The translations under genes and the position numbers were made by a program. This document shows, piece after piece, positions 25,192-34,016 of a DNA stretch of 50,431 bases. Within the stretch, counting starts at the first letter, position 1; every line of letters starts with the position of its first letter. The notes beneath the pieces are model-generated. The model ran no database searches and was not told where the DNA came from. It saw only the letters and a list, made by a program, of their open reading frames with translations. The stretch comes from Marmoricola sp. GTDB taxonomy: Bacteria > Actinomycetota > Actinomycetes > Propionibacteriales > Nocardioidaceae. The DNA is taken from the NCBI GenBank assembly GCA_025964795.1, contig JAOPYC010000020.1, forward strand, positions 1 to 50,431, given 5' to 3'.

Positions 25192-27522
25192 ATGGCAACC
25201 CTGCTCTACCGCCTCGGCAAGATCGCCTACCGGCGCTGGCCGTTCTTCCTGGCCGGGTGGCTGATCGCGATGCTCGCGGTCGGCACCGTGGCCGGCACGC
25301 TCTCCAAGCCGATGAGCGACTCCTTCTCGATCCCGGGCATCCCGTCCGAGCGCGCGGCCACCCTCCAGTCGGAGCTGTTCCCCGGGTCCAAGGACGCCTT
25401 CGACGAGGCCTCGGTCAAGGTCGTCGTCTCGGCGCCCGAGGGTGAGACGCTCGCCGAGCACACGAGCGAGGTCGACGCCCTCGTCGCCGGCCTGGCCGGG
25501 CTCCCGCAGATGCCGGACGGCAAGGACCCCCTCAAGCCCGCGCCCAGCAACCCCGTGGCCGCCGCTACCGCCCAGCAGCAGCAGTTCGTGGCCGCCGCCG
25601 AGAAGAGCGGCAGCGACGTCGCCGTGGCCAAGGCCAACGCCGCGGCCCTCTCGCCGCTGTCGAAGGACGGTCGGGTCGGCACCATCACCTGGGACTTCGA
25701 CGTCAAGACCGTCGCCGACGTCGAGCCGGCCACGATCGACGCACTGACCAGGACCATGGCCGAGGCGCGCAGCCACGGGCTCGTCGTCGAGGCCAACGGC
25801 TCCGGCACCACGGCCCAGCCCGAGCTCGGCGGCAAGTCCGAGCTGATCGGCATCGCGGTCGCGATCCTGGTCCTCATCCTCACCTTCGGCTCGCTCGTGG
25901 CCGCCGGACTCCCCGTGCTCACCGCGCTGTTCGGCGTCGGCCTCGGGATCACCGGCATCACCGCGATGACCGCGTTCATGGACATCGGCTCCACCACGCC
26001 GACCCTGGCCACGATGATCGGCCTGGGGGTCGGCATCGACTACGCCTTGTTCATCCTGTCGCGCTACCGGAGCGAGCTCGACCACACCGACGACCGCGAG
26101 GAGGCCGTGGGCGTGGCCGTGGGCACCGCCGGCTCGGCCGTCGTCTTCGCCGGCCTCACCGTGCTGATCGCGCTCTCTGCCCTCGCCGTGGCCCGCATCC
26201 CGTTCCTGACGACCATGGGCATCGCGGCCGCCGGCACCGTGTTCATCGCGGTGATGGTGGCGCTGACGCTGCTGCCGGCCGTCCTCGGGCTGACCAAGTC
26301 CAAGGCCTTCGGGGCCCGCGTACGGCGTACCAGCCCCAAGCGCGACGACCGGGGCAAGGTGCTCAACAACGGGGTCCGCTGGGCCCGCATCGTCGGCCGC
26401 CGACCGGTCGCCGTCGTCATCCTCGTGGTGGTGGCCCTGGGCGCCCTGGCGGTCCCGCTGAAGAGCCTGCACCTGGCCTTCCCGTCGGACAGCACCGCCT
26501 CCACGACCACCACGCAGCGCCAGGCCTCCGACCTGAGCGCCAAGGCGTTCGGCCCCGGTCGCGACGCCCCGCTCCTGATGGTGGTCGACGCCCGCAACGT
26601 CGAGAAGGCCCAGCGCAGCCAGGCCTTCGGCGACGTCGTGGCCTGGGCGGCGAAGACCAAGGGCGTCAGCAACGCGCAGATCGTCGCCGTCAACGAGGCG
26701 AACACCGGCGCGCAGATCCTGGTGACGCCGAGGTACAGCGCGGACGACACCCGCACCGAGGACCTGCTCGCCGAGCTGCGGAACGGTCAGTCCGCGGTGG
26801 AGGGCATCACCAGCACCACGATCGGGGTGACCGGCCTGACCGCGATCACGACCGACGTGTCCGAGCGGCTCAGTCACGCGCTGCCGATCTACCTCGCGGT
26901 GGTCGTGGGGCTCGCGTTCCTGCTGCTGATGCTGGTCTTCCGCTCCATCCTGGTCCCGCTCACGGCGACCTTCGGGTTCCTGCTCTCCGTGCTGGCCACC
27001 CTCGGTGCGACCGTCGCGGTGTTCCAGGAGGGCGCGTTCGGCCTGATGGAGGGGCAGCCCATCGTCAGCTTCATGCCGATCTTCCTGATCGGGCTGGTCT
27101 TCGGGCTCGCCATGGACTACCAGGTCTTCCTGGTCACCCGGATGCGTGAGGCCCACGTCCACGGCGCCACCACCCACGAGGCCGTCGTCGACGGTTTCCG
27201 GAACAGCGCCCGCGTCGTGGCGGCCGCCGCGGTCATCATGATCTCGGTGTTCGCGGCCTTCATCCTGATCGACGAGCCGATCATCAAGTCGATGGGCTTC
27301 GCCCTGGCGATCGCCGTCTTCTTCGACGCCTTCGTGGTGCGGATGGCGCTGATCCCAGCGCTGATGCACCTGCTCGGTGAGAAGGCGTGGTACCTCCCGA
27401 AGTGGCTCGACCGGCTGCTGCCCAACGTCGACGTCGAGGGCGCCCAGCTGGTCCGCCCGCACCTGCAGCACGCCGACGACGGCCGCCACCGCGCGGAGGA
27501 CGAGGAGCTGGTCAGCGTCTGA
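25192..27522 (+). CDS. MMPL-family RND-type transporter
   Basis: AGGAG lies 6 nt before the ATG at 25192. The 776-residue integral membrane protein has the tandem RND layout: helix 1 (FFLAGWLIAMLAVGTVAGTL), a large extracytoplasmic domain, helices 2-6, a cytoplasmic loop, helix 7 (AVVILVVVALGALAVPL), a second extracytoplasmic domain and helices 8-12. The Asp-Tyr pairs that line the proton path in mycobacterial MmpL3 are present in GLGVGIDYALFILSRYRSEL and FGLAMDYQVFLVTRMREAH. Proton-driven export of lipids, siderophores or drugs is the family role. Regulation by the upstream TetR protein is likely. Its last 11 nt overlap the convergent S9 peptidase gene. Confidence 0.93.
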   Translation: MATLLYRLGKIAYRRWPFFLAGWLIAMLAVGTVAGTLSKPMSDSFSIPGIPSERAATLQSELFPGSKDAFDEASVKVVVSAPEGETLAEHTSEVDALVAGLAGLPQMPDGKDPLKPAPSNPVAAATAQQQQFVAAAEKSGSDVAVAKANAAALSPLSKDGRVGTITWDFDVKTVADVEPATIDALTRTMAEARSHGLVVEANGSGTTAQPELGGKSELIGIAVAILVLILTFGSLVAAGLPVLTALFGVGLGITGITAMTAFMDIGSTTPTLATMIGLGVGIDYALFILSRYRSELDHTDDREEAVGVAVGTAGSAVVFAGLTVLIALSALAVARIPFLTTMGIAAAGTVFIAVMVALTLLPAVLGLTKSKAFGARVRRTSPKRDDRGKVLNNGVRWARIVGRRPVAVVILVVVALGALAVPLKSLHLAFPSDSTASTTTTQRQASDLSAKAFGPGRDAPLLMVVDARNVEKAQRSQAFGDVVAWAAKTKGVSNAQIVAVNEANTGAQILVTPRYSADDTRTEDLLAELRNGQSAVEGITSTTIGVTGLTAITTDVSERLSHALPIYLAVVVGLAFLLLMLVFRSILVPLTATFGFLLSVLATLGATVAVFQEGAFGLMEGQPIVSFMPIFLIGLVFGLAMDYQVFLVTRMREAHVHGATTHEAVVDGFRNSARVVAAAAVIMISVFAAFILIDEPIIKSMGFALAIAVFFDAFVVRMALIPALMHLLGEKAWYLPKWLDRLLPNVDVEGAQLVRPHLQHADDGRHRAEDEELVSV

Positions 27523-29470
27523 GGTTCTCGATCTCCAGCGGGGGGATGCTCTCCCCCGCTGGCAGGTCGAAGCCCAGCACCTGGGAGTAGAAGGAGAGCT
27601 CGGCCTCCAGCGAGTCCTGGATGTTCTCCGCCTGCCGGAAGCCGTGCTGCTCTCCCTCGTAGAGCCGGTAGGCGACCGGCAGGCCCTTCTCGCGCAGGGC
27701 GGCGACGATCATCTCCGACTGCGCCGGCGGCACCACCTTGTCCTCGGAGCCCTGGAGCACGACCAGGGGCGAGGTGAGCGAGTCGAGGTGCGTCAGCGGC
27801 GAGCGCGCCGTGTAGACGTCCCGCCCCTCGGGGTACGGCGCGATCAGCCCGTCGAGGTAGCGCGACTCGAACTTGTGGGTCTCCAGCGCGAGGGCCTCGA
27901 CGTCGGCCACCCCGAAGTAGTCGGCGCCGGCGGCGAAGACGTCGGAGACGGCCAGCGCCATCAGCACGGTGAAGCCGCCGGCCGAGCCGCCGCGGATGAC
28001 GGCCCGCGCCGGGTCGACCCAGCCCTGCTCCCCGAGCCAGCGCACCACGGCGACGCAGTCGCCGACGTCGAGGATCCCCCAGTGCCCCTGCAGCCGGTCG
28101 CGGTAGGCCCGTCCGTAGCCGGTCGAGCCGCCGTAGTCCACGTCGGCGACCGCGAAGCCGCGGCTCGTCCAGAACTGCCGGGCCAGCGAGAGGGTCGACG
28201 TCGCGTTGGACGTGGGGCCGCCGTGGATCATCACGATCAACGGGGGCAGCTCCCCCTCGAGCGGCTGGGCCGTGGGGTTGGTGGGCCGGTAGAAGTTCGC
28301 GTACGTCGGCCGCCCGTCGCCGCCGGGGAACTCGATGTGCTCGGGCCCGGCGTACCACTCGGGGTCGATGCCCAGCTCGCGCCGGGGGCTCAGCACCTCC
28401 ACCTGCTCGGGAGCGTCGACCGCGAGGTGCAGCACGGCCTCCTCCTCGACCGGCGAGGAGCCGATCAGCACGACCTCGGCGCCCGAGGCCGCCACGTCCG
28501 CGACGCTGGTGGCACCGACCGGGAGCGCGGTGCTCGATCCGTTCTCGCCGAGCAGCCGGACCGAGTCCACGCCCTCGTGGAGCACCGCCAGGACGACCCG
28601 GCCGTCCGCGAGGAACGCGTAGCGCTGGTGTCCGAAGGTCCACTTGGGCGCCCCGACGTCACCGGGCTCGGTGAACATCTCCTCGACGCCGCCCGCGGGC
28701 GTCCAGCGGTAGAGCCACCACCAGTCGGCGCGGTCGGAGCAGAACCACAGCGAGCCGTCGGGCGCCCACTGCGGCTGGCAGATCCCCTCGACCGCGTCGT
28801 CCACGCCACCGGCGACGGTGACCACCCCGAGGCCGTTCTGCACCTTGAGGGCCGAGGAGTCCCACGGCATCGAGGGGTGGTCCCACTCCAGCCAGGCGAG
28901 CGCCGCCCCGTCGGGCGACCAGCGCGGGTCGGAGACGAAGTCCGGTCCCGAGACGACGGTGTCCTGCTCCCCCGCGTGGTCGAGCACGACGATCTCGTTG
29001 ACCACGTCCACGGCGCCGCGCCCCCCGACGGGATGGGTCTCGCGGACCACCGCCACCCGCCCGTCGACCGGGTGCACGTCACCGTCGGCCCAGCGGACCG
29101 ACCCACCCTCGGGGGCCTCCGGGGTCACCAGGACCGGTTCGGCACCGGGCTCGACCTTGCGCAGCCGCTGGTCCGACCAGTCGACGTACCAGACCACGCC
29201 GTTCGCGACCCACCACGCGCCCCCGCCGTACTCGTGGACGGCGGTGCGCGCGTTGGCGCCGGCGGGCAGCACGTCCACGGGCTCCGCCCCGGGCGACTTC
29301 CGGACGATCTGCGTGCGGCCGCCCTCGTGCGGTCGCAGCTCGGACCAGTAGACGTCCGCACCGTCCACGGCCACGGCACCGATCGAGCTCGCCTGCTGCA
29401 CCACCAGCCCGGCGGTGATCGGGGTGGGCCAGGACCCGCAGGGCAGGCGTTCGGGAGCGTTGTCGGTCAT
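27512..29470 (-). CDS. Prolyl oligopeptidase family (S9) serine peptidase
   Basis: The 652-residue protein has an N-terminal beta-propeller-like region (about residues 1-390, with WSPDGAALAWLEWDHPSMPW and WAPDGSLWFCSDRADWWWLY as blades). The C-terminal alpha/beta-hydrolase domain has PLIVMIHGGPTSNATSTLSL (oxyanion region) and VIRGGSAGGFTVLMALAVSD with nucleophile Ser496. QGSEDKVVPPAQSEMI supplies the Asp and GEQHGFRQAENIQ supplies the His. No signal peptide is seen, so it is probably a cytoplasmic dipeptidyl-peptidase or acylaminoacyl-peptidase-like enzyme that trims short peptides. TAGGGT ends 6 nt before the ATG, suggesting a leaderless mRNA. It converges on and overlaps the MMPL gene by 11 nt. 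Confidence 0.92.
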   Translation of the reverse strand: MTDNAPERLPCGSWPTPITAGLVVQQASSIGAVAVDGADVYWSELRPHEGGRTQIVRKSPGAEPVDVLPAGANARTAVHEYGGGAWWVANGVVWYVDWSDQRLRKVEPGAEPVLVTPEAPEGGSVRWADGDVHPVDGRVAVVRETHPVGGRGAVDVVNEIVVLDHAGEQDTVVSGPDFVSDPRWSPDGAALAWLEWDHPSMPWDSSALKVQNGLGVVTVAGGVDDAVEGICQPQWAPDGSLWFCSDRADWWWLYRWTPAGGVEEMFTEPGDVGAPKWTFGHQRYAFLADGRVVLAVLHEGVDSVRLLGENGSSTALPVGATSVADVAASGAEVVLIGSSPVEEEAVLHLAVDAPEQVEVLSPRRELGIDPEWYAGPEHIEFPGGDGRPTYANFYRPTNPTAQPLEGELPPLIVMIHGGPTSNATSTLSLARQFWTSRGFAVADVDYGGSTGYGRAYRDRLQGHWGILDVGDCVAVVRWLGEQGWVDPARAVIRGGSAGGFTVLMALAVSDVFAAGADYFGVADVEALALETHKFESRYLDGLIAPYPEGRDVYTARSPLTHLDSLTSPLVVLQGSEDKVVPPAQSEMIVAALREKGLPVAYRLYEGEQHGFRQAENIQDSLEAELSFYSQVLGFDLPAGESIPPLEIENLRR

Positions 29471-29476
29471 GCCTCG

Positions 29477-29482
29477 ACCCTA
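29477..29482 (-). promoter_or_regulatory. -10 box of the S9 peptidase gene
   Basis: TAGGGT on the minus strand ends 6 nt before the ATG at 29470; no ribosome binding site lies between. Confidence 0.45.
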
Positions 29483-29517
29483 GTCACGCCGCGGCGGGGA
29501 CGGCGAGCCCGTCCGGG

Positions 29518-29721
29518 CTAGCGACGCCTCCAGAGCAGGCCGCAGCAGATCATGCCGAACGCCCAGGCCGCCAGGACGGGCAGGTCGCCCTCGTTGACTC
29601 CATGCGTCTGGGAGACGCCGACCAGCTCGGGGCCGGCCCAGGGGCCGTGGCCCGCCACCAGCCCGAAGGTGAGCCCGGACAGCAGGAGCACGATCAGCAG
29701 GATGAGCACCCGGTCCAGCAC
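29518..29721 (-). CDS. Small two-helix membrane protein, 67 residues
   Basis: A GTG start at 29721 gives VLDRVLILLIVLLLSGLTFG, the first hydrophobic helix, then an extracytoplasmic-looking loop (HGPWAGPELVGVSQTHG), and a second helix (VLAAWAFGMICCGLLW) ending in three arginines. A TAGGGT box ends 6 nt upstream of the start, matching the leaderless pattern of nearby genes, which supports it as a real gene. It stands between the S9 peptidase and the 6C RNA, transcribed away from the RNA. The family is not recognised. Confidence 0.65.
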   Translation of the reverse strand: MLDRVLILLIVLLLSGLTFGLVAGHGPWAGPELVGVSQTHGVNEGDLPVLAAWAFGMICCGLLWRRR

Positions 29722-29727
29722 GCTCGG

Positions 29728-29733
29728 ACCCTA
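29728..29733 (-). promoter_or_regulatory. -10 box of the 67-residue membrane-protein gene
   Basis: TAGGGT on the minus strand ends 6 nt before the GTG at 29721, as for the S9 peptidase gene just downstream. Confidence 0.4.
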
Positions 29734-29803
29734 GCCCTCCGCCCTCCGGACACCAAAGCCTGCCCGGCGGGTTTAGCCAACGCCAGCGAGGGAAGACCCC
29801 AAT

Positions 29804-29940
29804 CGCTCTCCAGGGAGCGGACCACCCGCGTAGCCCCTTCCCCCCGACGGGGCCCGCGCGGGTGGTTCTTCCCGTTTCCCGCCCTGCCACCCGCGAGCCC
29901 CGGCCGCCTTCCCCCCGGACGGCAACCGGGGCTCTGTCTG
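29804..29940 (+). ncRNA. 6C-type small RNA (two C6-loop hairpins)
   Basis: Two successive hairpins each present a run of exactly six cytosines in the loop. The first pairs ACCACCCGCG (29821-29830) with CGCGGGTGGT (29857-29866), with an inner GCCCC/GGGGC stem and loop C-run 29840-29845. The second pairs GAGCCCCGG (29895-29903) with CCGGGGCTC (29926-29934), C-run 29911-29916. In both, the run is preceded by CCTT and followed by G. A small hairpin, CGCTC-TCCAGG-GAGCG, lies just before. This is the defining layout of the actinobacterial 6C motif (B11 in M. tuberculosis), thought to pair its C-loops with G-rich mRNAs. The ends are approximate and no promoter was assigned. Confidence 0.75.
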
Positions 29941-30157
29941 CACTAAACGATCGGGCCATCGGAAGGGCACGGCGGAGCCGCTCCTGATTGTGAGCCAGGT
30001 AACACCACCCAGCCACTGGCTGCACTCGGGGCGTGGCGGCCGGCCGGCACCGAGAATGGGCGCGCGCCTGCACTTTATCGACTAAGACGCTAGACTTAGG
30101 CGCTATTGCTGATCGACCTTAGGACCTCCCATTCCTCCTCACCGCCCCCAGTCCGCC

Positions 30158-31861
30158 GTGCTCCGACTCGCGCTCGCCGCGCTGGTGGGGTCCTCGGCGG
30201 TCGCCTGCGGCTCGGCGGGACTGTCCGCCCTGGCGCACCACCGGACGGCCACCTCGCAGCACGACGCGCGGGCCGCGCACGCGGAGGGTGCCTCGCCCGT
30301 CCTGGCCAAACCCGCCCAGCGCCCCAACCTGCTGGTGATCGAGACCGACGACATGCGCTACGACGACCTGCAGTGGATGCCGAGCGTGCGCCACCTGCTC
30401 CAGGACCGGGGCCTCACCTTCGAGAACTCGTTCGCGCCGAACCCGCTGTGCTGCCCGTCGCGATCGAGCCTGCTCAGCGGGGAGTACACCCACAACCACG
30501 AGGTCTACACGCACCTCGAGCCCTACGGCTTCGCGGCGTTCAAGGACAAGCGCACCATCGCAACCCAGCTGCAGGGGGCGGGCTACCGGACGGCCCTGGT
30601 CGGCAAGTACCTCAACGGCTACGGCGAGCAGTACCTCCGCTCGGACCAGTCGTCACTGCGCTACGTCCCGCCGGGCTGGGACCAGTGGTACGCCGGCAGC
30701 GACCACCTGTGGGACTTCGACAGCCCCGACTACGGCGGCGGGACGTACTCCTACGACAAGCTCGTCCAGAACATCAACGGCACCATCCACTCGTTCCCGG
30801 GCCAGTACTCCACCGACGTCCAGGCCGGGCAGGCACGCAGCCTGATGACCGCGTTCAGCAAGGGCACGAAGCCCTGGTTCATGCTCTGGACGCCGACGGC
30901 CCCGCACCACGGGCTGCCCGTGGAGTCGGACGATCCCGCGCCGACGCGACGGCCTGACGGCCAGTTCACCGAGTGGGACACCCCGGGCCGCCCCGACTGG
31001 GTGAAGGGCCGGTTCGACCGCCGGATCACGCACGGCCTCGGCACGCCGAGGACCGGCTCGGCAGAGGCCGACGTCGGCGACAAGCCCAACTACCTGCGCA
31101 AGCTGCCCGAGCTCACCGCGACGGAGAAGGCGGCCGAGACCACGGTGACCCGGCAGCGCGCGGAGGCGCTCTACGCCCTCGACGTGCAGATCCGCGGGAC
31201 GATCGCCCACCTGCGCACGCTCAAGCAGCTCGGCCACACCGTCATCGCGTTCACCTCGGACAACGGCTACTACCTCGGGGAGCACCGTCGGCGCGGGGGC
31301 AAGACCAACCTGCACGAGCCGTCGCTGCGGGTGCCGTTGATCGTCGCCGGGCCCGGCGTACCCCATGGCCGGCGCTACGACCCGGTCGCCACCATCGACC
31401 TGGCGCCCACGCTCGCGGCGTACGCCGGGACGGCGATGCCCGGGGCCGACGGGACCTCGTTCATCCCGCTGGTCCGCGACGGCGACCGGGGCTGGCGGCG
31501 GCCGATCGTCACCGAGGGGGCCATGGGCTTCGGCCGCTACGCCGAGCAGTTCAAGCTGGGTCGCTCCCCCCTCGACACCCGGGGACTGCGCCTGGGTCGG
31601 TGGAAGCTGACCCGCTACTCCACCGGGGAGACCGAGCTCTACGACCTGCAGACCGACCCGCTGGAGCTGAAGAACCTCAACCGGGACCCGTCGTACGCCG
31701 GAAAGGTGCGGGAGCTGAAGGCGCTCTACGAGGACTACCAGGACTGCCGCGCTGACGAGTGCCGCGTCGCGGTCCCCGCCCGGTGGCGCGTGACGGCGGC
31801 CGAGTCCCGCAGGATCACGGTGCACCAGCTCCGCGCCACGAGCGCCTACTTCGGCAACTAG
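30158..31861 (+). CDS. Secreted sulfatase (arylsulfatase / GlcNAc-6-sulfatase-like)
   Basis: The 567-residue product starts at GTG with a signal peptide, LRLALAALVGSSAVACGSAG; AVAC could be a weak lipobox, so it may be a lipoprotein. The sulfatase domain follows. NLLVIETDDMRYDDLQWMPS carries the calcium-binding Asp pair. NPLCCPSRSSLLSGEYTHNH contains the C-x-P-S-R formylglycine motif with Cys98 as the residue to be oxidised. FMLWTPTAPHHGLPVES and VIAFTSDNGYYLGEHRRRGG complete the metal site and active site. It would remove sulfate esters from glycans or phenols outside the cell. No anaerobic or FGE-type maturase lies in the window. The C-terminus carries a cysteine pair (YQDCRADECRVAV). There is no clear Shine-Dalgarno. 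Opposite it lies a secreted sialidase-like gene. Confidence 0.88.
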   Translation: MLRLALAALVGSSAVACGSAGLSALAHHRTATSQHDARAAHAEGASPVLAKPAQRPNLLVIETDDMRYDDLQWMPSVRHLLQDRGLTFENSFAPNPLCCPSRSSLLSGEYTHNHEVYTHLEPYGFAAFKDKRTIATQLQGAGYRTALVGKYLNGYGEQYLRSDQSSLRYVPPGWDQWYAGSDHLWDFDSPDYGGGTYSYDKLVQNINGTIHSFPGQYSTDVQAGQARSLMTAFSKGTKPWFMLWTPTAPHHGLPVESDDPAPTRRPDGQFTEWDTPGRPDWVKGRFDRRITHGLGTPRTGSAEADVGDKPNYLRKLPELTATEKAAETTVTRQRAEALYALDVQIRGTIAHLRTLKQLGHTVIAFTSDNGYYLGEHRRRGGKTNLHEPSLRVPLIVAGPGVPHGRRYDPVATIDLAPTLAAYAGTAMPGADGTSFIPLVRDGDRGWRRPIVTEGAMGFGRYAEQFKLGRSPLDTRGLRLGRWKLTRYSTGETELYDLQTDPLELKNLNRDPSYAGKVRELKALYEDYQDCRADECRVAVPARWRVTAAESRRITVHQLRATSAYFGN

Positions 31862-31863
31862 CC

Positions 31864-31971
31864 GTTCTGCCAGCATGGATCCACCAGTACGACCAACACC
31901 GACCCCACTCAGCAATCGGGAAACCCGCACCCATCACCAGGTTGAACAACCTGGCTGGGCATCACAGCTAG
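31864..31971 (+). pseudogene. C-terminal remnant of an IS481/IS3-type transposase
   Basis: Right after the sulfatase stop the frame reads VLPAWIHQYDQHRPHSAIGK and then PITRLNNLAGHHS before TAG. This is the conserved end of DDE integrase-core transposases (Y-N-x-x-R-P-H-S-A-L-G-G-x-P-P-x-x-R). Only about 35 residues remain; the catalytic DDE residues, the N-terminal helix-turn-helix and terminal inverted repeats are absent. The fragment is visibly less GC-rich than its flanks. Its TAG shares the palindrome CTAG with the stop of the convergent sialidase-like gene. Confidence 0.8.
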
Positions 31972-33755
31972 TCGATCCGGAAGGCCTGCGTGTAGGCGTC
32001 CTGGTTCGGGGCGGTGGTGCCGGGCTTGCCCCGGAAGTCGGTCCAGTTCGGGTGCAGCACCCCGTCCTTGCCGAGCGCCACGGCGGTGTAGTCGCCGATG
32101 AACAGACCCTGCACCTCGTTGCCCGCGTCGTCGGCCCCGACGAACTGGATCTGCGGGTCGGACGACTGGGTGGTGACGCGCCGGAGGTCGAACCGGCCGT
32201 GACGCCTGCCCTTGCTCGAGGACCAGAACGCGTAGTCGAGGTCCACGCTGCCGTTGCCCGCGTAGTGGCGGGTGTACGACGAGACGGCGACGGTCCCGTC
32301 CTGGATGGCCACCGCCCCGAACACCTCGTCCTGCGCCGTCCCCAGCACCCGAGGCTTCGTCCACCGCCTGCCGGCCTTGGACAGGGACAGCAGGTTGTCA
32401 CCGTTGGACCGGAGGGACTCCCCGGTCTGCGGGTCGTAGCGGCCGTTCCGGTCGTCGCTCCACGTCACGGCCAGCTGATCGGTGCGGTCGTCGTAGGCCA
32501 GCTGGGGGTAGCTGTTGACCCTGAAGTTCTCGCCGGTCAGCGTCGCGGTGCCGAGCGGCTCGTTGAACGGGAAGTCGTAGTTCGTGTCCACGATGGTCTT
32601 GGTGAACGTGCGCCCGTGGTCCCGTGACCTCGCCACCACCGTCACGTCGCGGTCGGTCGTGCCGAACTGGTCGCACGCCAGCGTGGCGCACTGCTCACCC
32701 TCGTAGGCGATGTGGAGGGTGCCGTCGCGGCTGACCTGCGGGTTGGAGCCCTGGGAGTACGGCGTGAGGCCGCCCGGCTTGAACCCGGTCAGGGTCGAGT
32801 CCACCCGTCGTCGCGGTCCGAACGAGCGACCGTAGTCATTGCTCGCCGCGAGCACGATCGGCGACTCGAGGTAGCCACCGTCGGCGGTGTCGGCGAACCG
32901 GGTCCAGGTGACGTACACCCGCCCGTTGTGCCGGTCCGCGGCCAGCCAGATCTTGTCGTTGAAGATCCTGCTGGGCGTCAGGGTTCCCGAGCGGGTCACC
33001 CCGTCGGCCTGGATCAGCAGTGGCTCGCTCCAGTGGAGCCCGCCGTCGTGCGAGACGTTGAGCGCGATCCCGTTGGCGGCCTCGGTGCCGTTGCCGGCGG
33101 GCGTGCCGCGGCTGAACACGATGTTCCCGTAGTAGACGGTGTTGTGCGGGCCGAACGCCACGACGGGGTCCCCGGCCGAGTCCATCTGCGCGAACGCCCC
33201 AGTCCCCCCGGTCTGGAAGGTCAGGTGGGGCAGCTGCACGTTCTTCCACGTCCTACCACCGTTGAACGTGGTGTAGGCCCAACCGGAGCCGTCGTTGCGT
33301 TGCTCGCGGCTGTTGAACACGCGGTAGTCGTTCGTCCCGGCGACCAGGTTGCGGGGGTTCTCGGGGTTGACGGCGATCGTGTCCTCGTTCTGTGGGGCGC
33401 TGCACCCCGCCTGGGTCCCGATGGGGACGATCGTGTCGCCGACGATCTGGTCGATGTTGGGGAACGGGTTGCGGTAGGGGTTGGGCTTGCCGACTCCCGC
33501 TTGACACAGGGCGGACTGCGCGGGGTCCTCGACGCCCCGGTCGGCGTCCTTCTCCGAGAGGATCGCCTTGAGTCCGGGATTGCGGCGATGGTCCGGAGCG
33601 GCGATCTTCAACCGGGGGTGCGTCTGGTGCTGACCGGGGTCGATCGGCGGCGGCTTCGACGACGCGACCGCGGACGGTCCGGCGTACGCCGTGAGGCCGA
33701 GGCTGGTGACGAGGACCAGCACTGAGGACGTTGCGATGCGGCGTGCAGTTGCCAT
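31968..33755 (-). CDS. Secreted sialidase-like beta-propeller protein (BNR/Asp-box repeats)
   Basis: AGAGG lies 7 nt before the ATG. The 595-residue product has a Sec signal peptide (MATARRIATSSVLVLVTSLG with cleavage likely near AYAGPSAVA). The mature part contains repeated Asp-box-like segments (FNGGRTWKNV, SHDGGLHWSEP, SNDYGRSFGP, SRDHGRTFTK), the mark of six-bladed sialidase-fold propellers. Other blade edges read DRHNGRVYVTWTRFAD and YDDRTDQLAVTWSDDRNGRY. The arginine triad of true sialidases cannot be assigned with confidence, so it may be a sialidase, another exo-glycosidase or a binding propeller. Cysteine pairs (CQAGV, GCSAP, CATLAC) suit an extracellular fold. It faces the sulfatase gene across a transposase remnant. 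Confidence 0.82.
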   Translation of the reverse strand: MATARRIATSSVLVLVTSLGLTAYAGPSAVASSKPPPIDPGQHQTHPRLKIAAPDHRRNPGLKAILSEKDADRGVEDPAQSALCQAGVGKPNPYRNPFPNIDQIVGDTIVPIGTQAGCSAPQNEDTIAVNPENPRNLVAGTNDYRVFNSREQRNDGSGWAYTTFNGGRTWKNVQLPHLTFQTGGTGAFAQMDSAGDPVVAFGPHNTVYYGNIVFSRGTPAGNGTEAANGIALNVSHDGGLHWSEPLLIQADGVTRSGTLTPSRIFNDKIWLAADRHNGRVYVTWTRFADTADGGYLESPIVLAASNDYGRSFGPRRRVDSTLTGFKPGGLTPYSQGSNPQVSRDGTLHIAYEGEQCATLACDQFGTTDRDVTVVARSRDHGRTFTKTIVDTNYDFPFNEPLGTATLTGENFRVNSYPQLAYDDRTDQLAVTWSDDRNGRYDPQTGESLRSNGDNLLSLSKAGRRWTKPRVLGTAQDEVFGAVAIQDGTVAVSSYTRHYAGNGSVDLDYAFWSSSKGRRHGRFDLRRVTTQSSDPQIQFVGADDAGNEVQGLFIGDYTAVALGKDGVLHPNWTDFRGKPGTTAPNQDAYTQAFRID

Positions 33756-33882
33756 GGGTCAACCTCTTTCCGAGGCCACTCACATTGCTCCTGGTCGCCC
33801 CCCTGCGCAACGGGTAGCGACCAGTGGTCCGCAGTGGTCTGGACAACATGCCGACTGCGACACCGACCTGGCTAACGATGAA

Positions 33883-33958
<76 letters not shown>

Positions 33959-34016
33959 ATGCGCCGTTCAGCGCGAGGGAAAAGTTACCACCGGACGGGC
34001 CCACGCCCGAATCGGG

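Noticed and set aside
22750..27489. A 1579-codon minus-strand reading frame through the TetR and MMPL genes
   Set aside because: Only its 3' third (22750-24159) is a real gene. The rest is low-complexity antisense translation caused by high GC at third positions, with no recognisable domain.
29941..30157. Promoter for the sulfatase at TAGACT (30091-30096)
   Set aside because: No -35 at suitable spacing and no ribosome binding site near the GTG at 30158, so the promoter position remains open. No gene was found in this stretch.
33756..33882. Direct repeats CAGTGGTC upstream of the sialidase-like gene
   Set aside because: Two 8-bp copies in GC-rich DNA without symmetry or a clear promoter are not enough to call an operator.
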